Shown: positions 18,394 to 27,831, numbered from the stretch's first letter. The stretch: DNA of 64,000 bases from Caulobacter sp. FWC2 (GCF_002742625.1 NZ_PEBF01000001.1:620001-684000); one strand, 5' to 3'. A program made the numbers and translations. The notes: generated by a model from the sequence alone, not told the origin.

Positions 18394-18912
18394 TTAGGAT
18401 AGGGCGCTGACCCCGCCCAGCCAGGTCTGCCAGATCACCACCAGCGCCCAGTGCAGGATCACCGCTGGCCAGATCGAGCCGGTCCGGCGCTTCATCATCG
18501 CGCAGCCCAGGCCCAGCACGGCGCAGCACAGCAGGAAGTCCGGGCGCAGGAAAACCGAGGCGGCGGACTTCAGGAAGGTGACCGCCTCGACGACATGCCA
18601 TAGCGTGTAGAGGCCGGTGGAGACGGCGATCTCCAGCCTCGGGCGGGCGCTCTCCTTGGGGCCGGGCGTCAGCAGGCCCCGGAAGGGGATTTCCTCGCCG
18701 AGGGCGGGGATGAAGAAGACCACCAGCATCCGCAGGGCCAGACCCGGTTCGGTCGGCTGGAGCCGATAGAGGCCGGTGACGAAGCCGATGACCATCATCA
18801 GCGCCAGGGTGGCGGCGGAGGCGGCGAGGCAGAACATCCAGCCGCGCCGAGAGGGCAGGGTGCGGAGGCTGGTGAGGAGGCGGGTGCGGTAGATCGTCAG
18901 ACTCAGCGCCAT
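18394..18912 (-). CDS. CPBP-family intramembrane metalloprotease
   Basis: 172 residues from the ATG at 18912 (GGAGG eight bases upstream; a TTG six bases earlier is also in frame). Four or so hydrophobic helices are visible. The CPBP/Abi motifs are present: GEEIPFRGLL (EExxxR), LWHVV and a final LHW histidine. This family cleaves within membranes, as in prenyl-protein processing and bacteriocin immunity. The substrate is unknown. A palindromic repeat element lies upstream. Confidence 0.85.
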   Translation of the reverse strand: MALSLTIYRTRLLTSLRTLPSRRGWMFCLAASAATLALMMVIGFVTGLYRLQPTEPGLALRMLVVFFIPALGEEIPFRGLLTPGPKESARPRLEIAVSTGLYTLWHVVEAVTFLKSAASVFLRPDFLLCCAVLGLGCAMMKRRTGSIWPAVILHWALVVIWQTWLGGVSALS

Positions 18913-18932
18913 TTCCAAGCCCTCCTCTCGTT

Positions 18933-19064
18933 CGTCATTCCCGCCCTTGTGGCGGGAACCCCTTTATCCGCCGCAGGTGCGGGAGGGGCGACGTGCTCAG
19001 CACGTCGCTTGCGTCTCACCTGTCAGCTGAACCAGGGGTTCCCGCCACAAGGGCGGGAATGACG
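18933..19064. repeat. 132-bp intergenic element with perfect 31-bp terminal inverted repeats
   Basis: The ends 18933-18963 and 19034-19064 are exact reverse complements over 31 bp, and each arm is itself a GC-rich palindrome (TTCCCGCCCTTGTGGCGGGAA). The centre holds CCGCCGCAGGTGCGG and GCTGAACCA. A related element occurs at 53677-53795. It lies between two minus-strand genes. Confidence 0.9.
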
Positions 19065-19075
19065 GTGGTTTTGGC

Positions 19076-20194
19076 CTAAGTCCGCCACCGCAGGGTCTGA
19101 TCCTTCACCGGATTGACGAACGCCCGGCCCTCTTTCCGGCTCGCCGCCCACTCCCGCTTGCACTGGTGGTACCAGCGGGCCTGCTGGTCGGCGTCGCCCA
19201 CCCACATCAGCGGCGGGTTCTGGCGCAGCCCCGGCGTCTGGGCCGCGACGATGGCGCCGTCCTGGCGCAGGAAAGCCCGCGCCGCCACGCGGATGATTGG
19301 ATAGAGCGCCGTGAACGCCCAGTGATCCGACCACATGATCTGGTTCATGCGGGTCTTGTGGGCGTTGATCGGGGTCATGGCCGACAGCGCCAGCACCTGC
19401 TTGTCGCCGACCGTCACGTGCTCCCAGCGCAGGCCCGGCAGGCGGAAGGTGATCTCCGTCAGCGGCTCGCCGCCCAGGATGGCGTAGGCCTTGGAGTTCT
19501 TGGACGGCTCGTGCCGCACCATGGTGAAGCCGGCCTCGGACGGGCTGAAGGTCTTCTTCTTCTCGTGCTGGCTGGTCTTGGTCCGCCACCACCATTGCTG
19601 ATGCACGAACGGCCCGTGGGCCGGGTCGATCAGGCCCAGCACGGCGTGGTCGATGTGGATGTCGTAGTCCAGATGGTCGACCAGCTTGGGCTTGCCGCCC
19701 ACGACGCCCGGAATGATCGGCGGCGGCTCCGGCGGCTGGCCGTCGAAGCGCGGATCCGACGACATCCAGATCCAGATCATGCCCTGCTGTTCGACCGTCG
19801 GATACTTGCGCACCCGCACCTTGGAGATGTCGAAGTCGCTGTCGGCGGTCAGGGACGGGATCGCCTTGCAGGCGCCGTCCGGCCCGAAGCGCCAGCCGTG
19901 ATAGGGGCACTCGACGCTGTCGGTCCCGTCGGCCTCGCGATGCACCCGGCCGGCCGACAGGGCGGCGGCGCGATGGGGACAGATGTCGCGGATGGCGTAG
20001 ACCTCGCCCGACCGGGTGCGGCCCAGCAGGACGGGCTCGCCGAGATATTCGCGCTTCTCCATCTTGCCCGGCTTGAGGTCGGGCGACAGGGCGGCGACGT
20101 ACCAGGCGTCCCAGACGAAGCCTTCGCCGAACTTGTCGATCGGCGGTTTGGCCGTCGGCTTGGCTTTCAGGAGCGGAACGTCGTCGGCGGGCAT
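19076..20194 (-). CDS. Rieske 2Fe-2S aromatic-ring oxygenase alpha subunit-like protein
   Basis: 372 residues. The Rieske ligands are C72-P-H74 and C96-P-Y-H99 (CPHRAAALS ... CPYHGW). The mononuclear iron site is suggested by DPAHGPFVH (HxxxxH). The architecture matches oxygenase components of the VanA/PobA type. These need a separate reductase, not visible nearby. It follows the M20 peptidase gene after about 170 bp. The substrate is not predictable. Confidence 0.9.
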   Translation of the reverse strand: MPADDVPLLKAKPTAKPPIDKFGEGFVWDAWYVAALSPDLKPGKMEKREYLGEPVLLGRTRSGEVYAIRDICPHRAAALSAGRVHREADGTDSVECPYHGWRFGPDGACKAIPSLTADSDFDISKVRVRKYPTVEQQGMIWIWMSSDPRFDGQPPEPPPIIPGVVGGKPKLVDHLDYDIHIDHAVLGLIDPAHGPFVHQQWWWRTKTSQHEKKKTFSPSEAGFTMVRHEPSKNSKAYAILGGEPLTEITFRLPGLRWEHVTVGDKQVLALSAMTPINAHKTRMNQIMWSDHWAFTALYPIIRVAARAFLRQDGAIVAAQTPGLRQNPPLMWVGDADQQARWYHQCKREWAASRKEGRAFVNPVKDQTLRWRT

Positions 20195-20364
20195 GGGGCG
20201 CTTCTAGCGGTTGGGTGGACGCTGCGATCGAAGGCGCGATGTCGCACGCCAATGCGACAGCCGTACTCAGGCTCGGGAAAGCGACAGCCAAAGTTGTGGG
20301 CGGGTTGCCCCCGCCAAGTCCCCCGACCGCGTTCCCCCGAACACGCCAGCGCCCGAAGAAGACG

Positions 20365-21840
20365 TCACCGCGACGCGGCGGTCTCCACCAGGCGCTGATA
20401 GAAGCGCACCATTCGCCCGACATTGTCCAGGCTGATGTGTTCGTCGGTGCCGTGGATGATCTTGGTCTCGTCGACCTTCAGCACCAGCGGCTGGAAGCGG
20501 TAGACGTCGCTGGCCACGCCGGTCAGGTAACGGCTGTCGGTGCCCGCCGTGACCAGGCCCGGCACGACCGGGGCCTTGCTCTCGTCGGCGGCCAGGCCCG
20601 CCAGGGTCTTCCAGGCGTCCGAACTGGTCGAGGAGATCGGCGAGGGCTCGTCGGTCTTGGTCCACGACAGTTCGACCGGCAGCTTGCCCACGGCGTCCTT
20701 GGCCCGCGCCATCACCTTGGTCGAGCTGTCGCCCGGCGCGATGCGGTAGTTGATCCAGGCGGTGGCGTCTTGCGGTAGGACGTTCTCCTTCGGCGAGCCC
20801 TTCAGCATGGTCGGCGCGATGGTGGTGTGCAGCATGGCCGCGCCCGCAGGCGTCTTGGCCGTGACCTTCACCAGCAGCGGCGCGAACAGCCAGGTGTTGG
20901 CCGCGAAGACCTTGACCACGGGCGAAGCGTGCGGGGCGATGGCCTTCAGCATGTCGGCGCCCGGGCCCTGGAACTTCATCGGGGCCTGGTGTGCGTCGAT
21001 GGCCTGCACGGCCTTGGCCAGGGTCACCACGCCGCCACCATCGGCCGGCGGCGCCGAAGAGTGGCCGCCCACGGCCGGGGCCACGACCTTCATCGTGCCA
21101 TAGCCCTTCTCGGCCGTGCCGATGATGGCGGCGGGCTTGCCGGTGACGGGATGGTCGGCGACCACGGCCATGCCCTCGTCCAGCACGAACTGGGCCTTGA
21201 TATTGCGGGATTTCAGCAGCGCCGCGGCGGCGCGGGCCCCGACGCCGCGCACCTCCTCGTCATGGCCGCTAACCACGATGACGGTGCGCACGGGCTTGAA
21301 GCCGCTGGCGGCCACCGCGTCGATGGCCTCGAACAGGGTGACCAGCGAGCCCTTGTCGTCGATCGAGCCCCGGCCCCAGACCGCGCCGTCGGCGACCACG
21401 CCGTCGAACGGCGGATGGGTCCAGGCGCCCTCGCTGCCCGGCGTCACCGGCACCACGTCCTGGTGGGCCATCAGCACGATCGGCGGCAGGGCGGGGTTCG
21501 AGCCGGGCCAAGTGTAGACCAGGGTGTGCTCGGCCACGACCTCGCGGGTCATGGCCTTGTGGGCCTCGGGGTAGGTCGCCTGCAGCCAGGCGTGCAGCTT
21601 GTCCCACTCGGCCGGCTGGTCCTCGGCCCTGTCCTGGTGGCTGATGGTCTGGAAGCGGACGGCTTCCGCCAGATGGCCGGCGACCTTGTTGACGTCCAGC
21701 GGCCGTGCGGCGGCCAGCTTGACGCTGGCCGGATCGACCACGGCCGGCGCCTTGAAGGTGACGGTCCGCACCGCGACCACGGCCGTCAACGCCAGGACCA
21801 GACCCACGGCCGTCAGCGCGACCTTACCCCCGACACCCAT
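20365..21840 (-). CDS. M20-family metallopeptidase, membrane-anchored
   Basis: 491 residues from the ATG at 21840 (GGGGAG upstream; the frame is open to 21912). An N-terminal hydrophobic segment (VALTAVGLVLALTAVVAV) anchors or exports it. M20 motifs: MAHQDVVPV (HxD), GRGSIDDKGSL (bridging Asp), SGHDEEVRG (catalytic Glu pair), GTDSRYL, and a C-terminal HGTDEHI. It resembles carboxypeptidase S/acylase-type M20 enzymes that hydrolyse N-acyl or dipeptide substrates. A PsrA-like site lies 25 bp upstream, so fatty-acyl substrates are conceivable. Confidence 0.9.
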   Translation of the reverse strand: MGVGGKVALTAVGLVLALTAVVAVRTVTFKAPAVVDPASVKLAAARPLDVNKVAGHLAEAVRFQTISHQDRAEDQPAEWDKLHAWLQATYPEAHKAMTREVVAEHTLVYTWPGSNPALPPIVLMAHQDVVPVTPGSEGAWTHPPFDGVVADGAVWGRGSIDDKGSLVTLFEAIDAVAASGFKPVRTVIVVSGHDEEVRGVGARAAAALLKSRNIKAQFVLDEGMAVVADHPVTGKPAAIIGTAEKGYGTMKVVAPAVGGHSSAPPADGGGVVTLAKAVQAIDAHQAPMKFQGPGADMLKAIAPHASPVVKVFAANTWLFAPLLVKVTAKTPAGAAMLHTTIAPTMLKGSPKENVLPQDATAWINYRIAPGDSSTKVMARAKDAVGKLPVELSWTKTDEPSPISSTSSDAWKTLAGLAADESKAPVVPGLVTAGTDSRYLTGVASDVYRFQPLVLKVDETKIIHGTDEHISLDNVGRMVRFYQRLVETAASR

Positions 21841-21864
21841 CACGCACTCCCCAGGCTCTCTGGC

Positions 21865-21878
21865 CAAACACTTGTTGG
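21865..21878. promoter_or_regulatory. PsrA-like operator upstream of the M20 peptidase gene
   Basis: CAAACACTTGTTGG fits CAAACANNYGTT and lies 25-38 bp upstream of the peptidase start, in the 96-bp gap after ccr. Confidence 0.5.
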
Positions 21879-21936
21879 AGGCGACTGTGCGTCGGGCGGG
21901 CGCGACTGGCAATGGCGCCGTTGGGGAGCCCTGAGG

Positions 21937-23202
21937 CTACCCCTCGCTCAGCTCCTGCACTTCTTCGAACGTCCGCAGGCCCGGCCGCTGGGCGCAGACC
22001 AGCACGGCCATGTTCCCGGGCAGGTGCTGGTTGGCCAGCATCTTCTCGTGGGCGGCGGGGATGTCGTTCCAGGGGAAGACTTCCGACAGGCACGGGTCGA
22101 CGCGGCGGTCGATGACCAGTTGGTTGGCGGCGCTGGCCTGCATCAGGTTGGCGAAGTGGCTGCCCTGCACTCGTTTCTGGCGCATCCACAGGAAGCGGGC
22201 GTCCATGGTCAGGTTGAAGCCCGAGGTCCCGGCGCAGATGGCGACCATGCCGCCGCGCTTGACCACGAACACCGAGACCGGGAACGTCGCCTCGCCGGGG
22301 TGCTCGAACACCAGGTCCACGTCGCGGTTGCCGGTGATCTGCCAGATCGCCTTCCCGAACTTGCGGCTCTCCTTCATGTAGTCGGTGAACTCGGGGCCGT
22401 TGACCTTGGGCAGCTGGCCCCAGCAGTTGAATTCCTTGCGGTTCAGCACCGCCTTGGCGCCCATCGACAGCACGAACTCGCGCTTGTCGTCGTCGCTGAC
22501 CACGCCGATGGCGTTGGCGCCGGCCACAGCGGCCAGCTGCACGGCGAAGACGCCGAGGCCGCCCGACGCGCCCCAGACCAGGACGTTCTGGCCGGGCTTC
22601 AGCTCATGCGGCTTGTGGCCGAACAGCATCCGGTAGGCGGTGGCCAGGGTCAGGGTGTAGCAGGCGGCCTCTTCCCAGGTCAGGTGCTTGGGGCGCGGCA
22701 GCAGCTGGCGCGACTGCACCCGGCAGAACTGGGCGAAGCTGCCGTCCGGCGTCTCATAGCCCCAGATCCGCTGGCTGGACGAGAACATCGGGTCGCCGCC
22801 GTTGCACTCCTCGTCGTCGCCGTCGTCCTGATTGCAGTGGATGACGACCTCGTCTCCCTGCTTCCAGCGCTTCACCTTGGCGCCGACCTTCCAGACGATG
22901 CCCGAGGCGTCGCTGCCGGCGACATGGAAGGGCTGCTTGTGGCCGTCGAGCGGGCTGATCGGTTCGCCCAGCGCGGCCCAGACGCCGTTGTAGTTGACGC
23001 CGGCGGCCATTACGAGGACCAGCACCTCGTCCTCGCCGATCTCCCAGGTGGGGACCACCTCGACCTGCATGGCCTGGGTCGGCTTGCCGTGGCGCTCCTT
23101 GCGGATGCTCCAGGCGTACATGGTCTTGGGCACGTGAAAGGCCGGCGGGATCTCGCCGATCTCGTAGAGGTCCTTCAGGACCGGCGTCGTCTCGACCGTC
23201 AT
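21937..23202 (-). CDS. ccr: Crotonyl-CoA carboxylase/reductase
   Basis: 421 residues from the ATG at 23202 (GGGGAG upstream). It is a medium-chain dehydrogenase/reductase with long CCR-specific inserts: QRIWGYETPDGSFAQF, CNQDDGDDEECNGGD and LKPGQNVLVWGASGGLGVFA (NADPH-binding glycine motif). It reductively carboxylates crotonyl-CoA to ethylmalonyl-CoA using NADPH, the committed step of the ethylmalonyl-CoA pathway. mcd and ecm encoded nearby support this strongly. It is divergent from an enoyl-CoA hydratase gene, with a PsrA-like site between. Confidence 0.95.
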   Translation of the reverse strand: MTVETTPVLKDLYEIGEIPPAFHVPKTMYAWSIRKERHGKPTQAMQVEVVPTWEIGEDEVLVLVMAAGVNYNGVWAALGEPISPLDGHKQPFHVAGSDASGIVWKVGAKVKRWKQGDEVVIHCNQDDGDDEECNGGDPMFSSSQRIWGYETPDGSFAQFCRVQSRQLLPRPKHLTWEEAACYTLTLATAYRMLFGHKPHELKPGQNVLVWGASGGLGVFAVQLAAVAGANAIGVVSDDDKREFVLSMGAKAVLNRKEFNCWGQLPKVNGPEFTDYMKESRKFGKAIWQITGNRDVDLVFEHPGEATFPVSVFVVKRGGMVAICAGTSGFNLTMDARFLWMRQKRVQGSHFANLMQASAANQLVIDRRVDPCLSEVFPWNDIPAAHEKMLANQHLPGNMAVLVCAQRPGLRTFEEVQELSEG

Positions 23203-23302
23203 GCAACTCCCCGTTTCTCTAGCGTCCTTCCGCGCTGCAACAACGCGTGGAGGCCAAACTCGGCTATGCGCCCGCTTGTTTTCGGGTCTGGGAAGCGAGG
23301 CT

Positions 23303-23316
23303 GAGACAACTGTTTG
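23303..23316. promoter_or_regulatory. PsrA-like operator between ccr and enoyl-CoA hydratase
   Basis: The plus strand reads GAGACAACTGTTTG; its reverse complement CAAACAGTTGTCTC matches CAAACANNYGTT with one mismatch in the right half. It lies about 100 bp upstream of ccr and 57 bp upstream of the hydratase start. Confidence 0.5.
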
Positions 23317-23373
23317 AAACTGGCAAGGAGAATCTTGTGCGTCGCAGCATGGCGGAAGGGAAGGTTGCCCGCC

Positions 23374-24132
23374 ATGGCGTGGCGGGCCACGCTGGCGGCC
23401 ATGATCCACCTGTCGCATCCGCAGCCCACCATCGCCCTCGTCGAACTGGACACCGCCCCCGCCAACGTCCTGGCCATGGCCGAGCGGGCGCGGCTGCTGG
23501 AGGCCTTCGCGGCGATCGAGGCGGACAGCGCGGTGCGGGTGGTGGTCCTGACCGGCCGCAATGGCGCGTTCTGCACGGGCGACGACTTGGCCGAGTCCCT
23601 GTCGCGCGATGTCCCGACCCAGACGGCGGCGATCCTGCACTTCCTGGCTATGTGCGATCGCGTCGCCGCCTGCCGCGTCCCGGTGATCGCGGCGGTCGAC
23701 GGCTGGTGCATCGGCGGCGGGCTGGAACTGGCCCTGGCCGCCGACGTCCGCCTGGCTAGCGACCGCGCCAGCTTCGCCTGCTCAGCGGTGCGGATGGGTC
23801 TGACCGCCTCGGCCGAACGCCTGACGCGGCTGATCGGCGAGAGCCGCGCCAAGCCGCACCTGCTGACCGGCGCGCCGTTCGACGCGGCGCGGGCCCTGGC
23901 GGACGGCGCGGTGGCGGAGGTCCATCCGGCGGACGCCCTGCTGGACGCCGCCTTGGCCATGGCCCGCATCATCGCCTCCCGCGCGCCGCTGGCCATCGAG
24001 GCGACCAAGCGCGTGGCCTCTGGCGTCTCGACCACGGAAGCCGAGACCCCCGGCCTGGCCGCCACCGCCGACCACGCCGAGGCGCGGGCGGCGTTCATGG
24101 GCAAGCGGGCGGCGGTGTTCGAGGGACGCTGA
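23374..24132 (+). CDS. Enoyl-CoA hydratase/isomerase family protein
   Basis: 252 residues from 23374 (GGAAGGGAAGG upstream). An ATG at 23401 (MIHLSHPQ) aligns better with the family N-terminus but lacks a ribosome site, so the start is uncertain. Crotonase features: LTGRNGAFCTGDDLAE (oxyanion-hole loop) and VDGWCIGGGLELALAADVRLAS. The usual catalytic Glu positions are not clearly placed (SAVRMGLTAS region), so hydratase, isomerase or hydrolase activity is open. The position next to ccr fits acyl-CoA metabolism. Confidence 0.82.
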   Translation: MAWRATLAAMIHLSHPQPTIALVELDTAPANVLAMAERARLLEAFAAIEADSAVRVVVLTGRNGAFCTGDDLAESLSRDVPTQTAAILHFLAMCDRVAACRVPVIAAVDGWCIGGGLELALAADVRLASDRASFACSAVRMGLTASAERLTRLIGESRAKPHLLTGAPFDAARALADGAVAEVHPADALLDAALAMARIIASRAPLAIEATKRVASGVSTTEAETPGLAATADHAEARAAFMGKRAAVFEGR

Positions 24133-24148
24133 CCCGGTCTGACCCGTT

Positions 24149-26248
24149 CTAGTGCTCGTGCTTCGCCGCCGGCGCATGGGCGCTGGCGATGCCGCCGAAG
24201 CCGTCCGGGATGCCGATCGAGACGTTCTGCATCATGCCTTGGTCCTCGTGGTCCAGGATGTGACAGTGCAGGACGAACTCGCCGATGTAGCGCTCGTAGC
24301 GGGTGCGGGTGGTGACGATCAGGCCCGGCTTGACGAACAGGGTGTCCTTCCACTGGTCGATCATCCCGGCATAGTCGGGATCGAAGGACCCGCCCTTTGG
24401 ATCGGTCACGTCCACGCCCGCCTTGGTCTTCACCGACACGACCTGGAACGGATTGACGTGGATGTGGAACGGGTGGCTGGCGGTGTCCGAGGTCAGATGC
24501 CACTCCTGCACGTCGCCCAGCTTCAGCTTGCGGTCGACGCGGGCCGGGTCGTAGGGCTCGCCATTGACCTCGAAGCGGGTGGTCTTGGGCGTCTGGACGA
24601 TGTTGAACACCAGCTCCTGGTCCGGGGCGTTCAGCTCGGCCTTGTCGATCGTCTTATGCCAGACGAAGGCCGACAGGGTCAGGCTGGCCAGGTCGGCGAT
24701 GACCTTGTCCTGCGTCGGCCCGGCCGGGATGTTGCGCTTGGCGGCGGCGACCATCATGTCACGCAGCGCCTTCTCCGTATCGAGGCCCTGGACGGACGGA
24801 TCGTCCTCGACCTCGGCGATGGCCAGCACGCGGGCGGCCTCGGGCAACTGCGACGGGCTGCCCGCGGCGGGGGCGGCGGCGTCGACCACGCAGTAGCGGC
24901 CACCAGCCGGGAAGTTGACCACCAGGTCGGCGCGGTAGCCGGGCTGCAGCCGCGTGTCGGCGGCGCGGCGCACGGCCTGGCGGGTCAGGCCGTCCAGCGC
25001 GATCTCGAACAGCGGCACGGGCCGGGCCGTTTCGCAGTACTTGGCCATCCACGCGGCCTGGTCGGCGGCCTTCACCGTTCGGAAGTCCGGCGCGCCCGCC
25101 TTCAGCGGGAAGATCGAGAAGTCGACCGCTTCGCGCACCCCGCCGTGGATCAGCCGCCAGCGTTCGAAGCGGCCCGCCTTCAGGCCGCCGATCATCGGCT
25201 GGACGACGCCGTTGATCGAGGTGAAGCGGCCGGAATTGATCCAGTTGGCGCTGGGCGCGAACTGCTGCTTGTAGTCGCGGATCTCGCCGACCTGGCCCGG
25301 ATAGCAGACCCAGGGCTGCTTGCCGTCGGTGGTCTGGATCTTCCCGTCCTTGTCGAAGCAGGCGTACTGCACCTGCTGGAACAGCAGCACCTTGTCGGCG
25401 ATGGCGCGGTTGTCGGCGTCGGTCAGCAGGATGTCGATGTCGCCCGGCGTGACGGCGGTCGGCACGCGGTCGTCCTTGATGATCAGCGCGCCGTCCATGC
25501 CGCTGGACACCTGCAGCGCCGTCGAGCCGTGCTTGTGCGGGTGATACCAAAAGGTGCCCGCCGCGTGGTCGGCCGGGACGTTGTACTCGTAGTCGAAGGT
25601 GACGCCCGGATTGATCGAGATCAGCACATTGTCGCTGTTGCCGGTCGGCGAAACCCACAGGCCGTGCGAGTGCAGGTTGGTCTCGTTGAAGCAGTGCGGG
25701 ACGTTGACGTCGTCGTGGACGCAGGGCTTGGGCGGCAGCGGCTTGCCGTCGGGACCCAGGTCGAACAGCTGGTTGGCCAGGCTGATGCGGACGGTCTGGC
25801 CCGGGCGCATGGTGATGGTCGGGGCCAGGAACGGCGTCTTCGGATCGACCTGCGCGCCGCGATAGGACCGCAGCCGCACCTTGTCGTTGCTGAGGGTCCA
25901 CGGGTTGTAGATCTCGCCGTCGGTGAAGCGGATCTGGAAGCGGTACTGGATGGTGTCGCGCGGATCGACATAGCTGTCGGCCGCCTTCAGCGCGGATCCC
26001 ACGCTGGGCGGGGCGACCCCCTGGGTCAGGCGCGGCGGCGTCGCGGCCGGAACCTCGGCTTCGGGCCGCTCGGCCGGCGGGTTGGCGAAGGACCGGTCGG
26101 CGGCCGAGCCGGCCTGGACGCCCTGGATCTTGGGGGCCAGCGCCTTGGCCTGCGTCTTGTCGGCGGCCTGGGCGGTGTTGGGGACGGCCCCGGCGGCGGT
26201 GATCGCCAGGACAGCGACGCCCAGCAGGAGGAAGGTGCGCGAGCGCAT
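24149..26248 (-). CDS. Secreted multicopper oxidase
   Basis: 699 residues with a signal peptide (AQAA near residue 29). Copper ligands: H193-S-H195-G; W-Y-H236-P-H238-K-H240; HPFHIHVNPF in the last domain; and H661-C-H-I-L-D-H667 with axial-position M672. This set supplies type 1 and type 2/3 copper sites of a laccase-like oxidase. It is the second gene of a probable operon, 20 bp after an exported flavoprotein oxidase. Both would act in the periplasm. Substrates may be phenolics or metal ions; this is not decidable here. Confidence 0.92.
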   Translation of the reverse strand: MRSRTFLLLGVAVLAITAAGAVPNTAQAADKTQAKALAPKIQGVQAGSAADRSFANPPAERPEAEVPAATPPRLTQGVAPPSVGSALKAADSYVDPRDTIQYRFQIRFTDGEIYNPWTLSNDKVRLRSYRGAQVDPKTPFLAPTITMRPGQTVRISLANQLFDLGPDGKPLPPKPCVHDDVNVPHCFNETNLHSHGLWVSPTGNSDNVLISINPGVTFDYEYNVPADHAAGTFWYHPHKHGSTALQVSSGMDGALIIKDDRVPTAVTPGDIDILLTDADNRAIADKVLLFQQVQYACFDKDGKIQTTDGKQPWVCYPGQVGEIRDYKQQFAPSANWINSGRFTSINGVVQPMIGGLKAGRFERWRLIHGGVREAVDFSIFPLKAGAPDFRTVKAADQAAWMAKYCETARPVPLFEIALDGLTRQAVRRAADTRLQPGYRADLVVNFPAGGRYCVVDAAAPAAGSPSQLPEAARVLAIAEVEDDPSVQGLDTEKALRDMMVAAAKRNIPAGPTQDKVIADLASLTLSAFVWHKTIDKAELNAPDQELVFNIVQTPKTTRFEVNGEPYDPARVDRKLKLGDVQEWHLTSDTASHPFHIHVNPFQVVSVKTKAGVDVTDPKGGSFDPDYAGMIDQWKDTLFVKPGLIVTTRTRYERYIGEFVLHCHILDHEDQGMMQNVSIGIPDGFGGIASAHAPAAKHEH

Positions 26249-26268
26249 GCGACGGCCTTTCGTGGGGG

Positions 26269-27831
26269 TCAGATCGATTGCGGGAAGCGGAAGAGGTCGG
26301 CCGGGTCGGCGTGACGCTTGATGTCGGCCAGGCGCTCAAGGTTCAGGCCGTAATAGGCCTGCCGGTAGTCGGCCAGGGATGGGTCGGTGAAGTTCTGATA
26401 GGCGCCGCCGCCGGCCAGCGGCCGCATGCGGGCGTAGAAAGCGTCCTGCCAGGCGTGGGCGCGGGCCATGCGCCGCGCGTCCTCCTGGTCGTTCTGGTCC
26501 CAGTAGAGCCCGACCACCATCAGCCAGCGGCTGTCGCGGTGGACGAAGGCGGTGTCGCGCGCGCCCGGCGTGTTGACCGCCCCGCCGGTCTGGAAGAACC
26601 GCAGGTCGCAATAGCCGCTAACCGGCGGCTTGGCCCGCAGGTATTGCAGCGCCGCGCCCAGGTCGTCCTCGCCGAACGCTCTGGTCACGAAGGCCGAGCG
26701 CTCCTGGTACCAGGTGGTGTCGCCGTCCTCGTGCAGGAACGCCTGGGCCGGCCAGTAGTGGAATTCCTGGATTCCCCGGCCGGCGTTGGGCGGGCACAGG
26801 GCCACAACCGGGGCCAGAATGGCGTCCAGCTCGGCGCGCGGGCCGGCGTACTGGCCCAGCACGCTGATATTGACGTCGAAACCATTGTCCAGCTCGGCGG
26901 CCTTGACCGCCTCGAAGGAAACGCGCGAGCCCAGGCTGGGCGGCGCGGCGTCCAGAGCCGCCATCAGCTGGGCCCCCAGCCGCTCGACCGGGACCTTGCA
27001 GGGCGTGTCGGGATCGCGCGCCCACTTCAGGTCGAAGACGGTGACGCGCTGGCCACGGACGTCGAAGGTCTGCAGGTCGAACGACGTCGTGACGCCGAAA
27101 TTGCCGCCGCCCCCGCCCTGGCTGGCCCAGTGCAGGTCGCGGTCCAGCTTGTCCTGGGCCTTGGGCGAGGCCCGGCGCAGGCGCGCGTCCGACAGCACGA
27201 TCTCCGAGCCCAGCACCTGGTCGCCGCCCAGCCCGTGGGCGCGCATGTTGAAGCCGATGCCGCCGCCCAGCAGGAAGCCGGCCGCGCCCACCGACGGGCA
27301 GCGGCCGTGGGTCATGGCCCGGCCGTGCTGGCCTAGCAGGCGGTAGAGGTCGCGGTTGCGCGCACCGGCCCCGACCCGCAGCACGCCCCGCGCCGGGTCG
27401 TAGGCGGCGCGACTCATCAGGCTCGTCTCGAGCATCAGGCCGCGGGTGGTGGAGTAGCCGGCATAGGAATGGCCGCCGCCGCGCGTGACCAGCGGCACGT
27501 GGTGCTCGCGCGCCCAGGCGATGGCGGCCGCGACGTCGGCGGCGGACCCGCATCGGGCCACGCCCTGCGGGAGTACGTCATCGTAGCGGAGGTTGTTGGG
27601 CTGGACGATGGCGTGGAAGTCGGGGTCGTCGGGGCGCAGCAGCTGACCGTTGCGAAGGGCCTTGGCCAGCTGACTCCAGTCGGTCGGGGAAGCGCCGTCG
27701 CCCTTGGGGCGATGATGCTCGCGCCAGGCGCGGGGCGCGGCGACCGCCGCCTGTCCCGCGAGCATCAGCCCCGAGGCGCCGATCAGAAAGCCGCGACGCG
27801 GCAGCGCCAGATGCGATGTCGATTGAGCCAT
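26269..27831 (-). CDS. Tat-exported berberine-bridge-like FAD oxidase
   Basis: 520 residues from the ATG at 27831 (GGGGAGG upstream). The N-terminus carries a Tat signal (LPRRGFLIGASGLML, R12-R13). The FAD-binding PCMH domain has RGGGH121SYAGYS, and GRC178PSVGAAGFLLGGG; His and Cys at these places are the two attachment residues of bicovalently bound FAD in BBE-type oxidases. The C-terminus ends with the BBE motif YYGLNLERLADIKRHADPADLFRFPQSI, read in two parts. It probably oxidises an alcohol or sugar with O2 in the periplasm. The multicopper oxidase gene follows in the same operon. Confidence 0.9.
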   Translation of the reverse strand: MAQSTSHLALPRRGFLIGASGLMLAGQAAVAAPRAWREHHRPKGDGASPTDWSQLAKALRNGQLLRPDDPDFHAIVQPNNLRYDDVLPQGVARCGSAADVAAAIAWAREHHVPLVTRGGGHSYAGYSTTRGLMLETSLMSRAAYDPARGVLRVGAGARNRDLYRLLGQHGRAMTHGRCPSVGAAGFLLGGGIGFNMRAHGLGGDQVLGSEIVLSDARLRRASPKAQDKLDRDLHWASQGGGGGNFGVTTSFDLQTFDVRGQRVTVFDLKWARDPDTPCKVPVERLGAQLMAALDAAPPSLGSRVSFEAVKAAELDNGFDVNISVLGQYAGPRAELDAILAPVVALCPPNAGRGIQEFHYWPAQAFLHEDGDTTWYQERSAFVTRAFGEDDLGAALQYLRAKPPVSGYCDLRFFQTGGAVNTPGARDTAFVHRDSRWLMVVGLYWDQNDQEDARRMARAHAWQDAFYARMRPLAGGGAYQNFTDPSLADYRQAYYGLNLERLADIKRHADPADLFRFPQSI

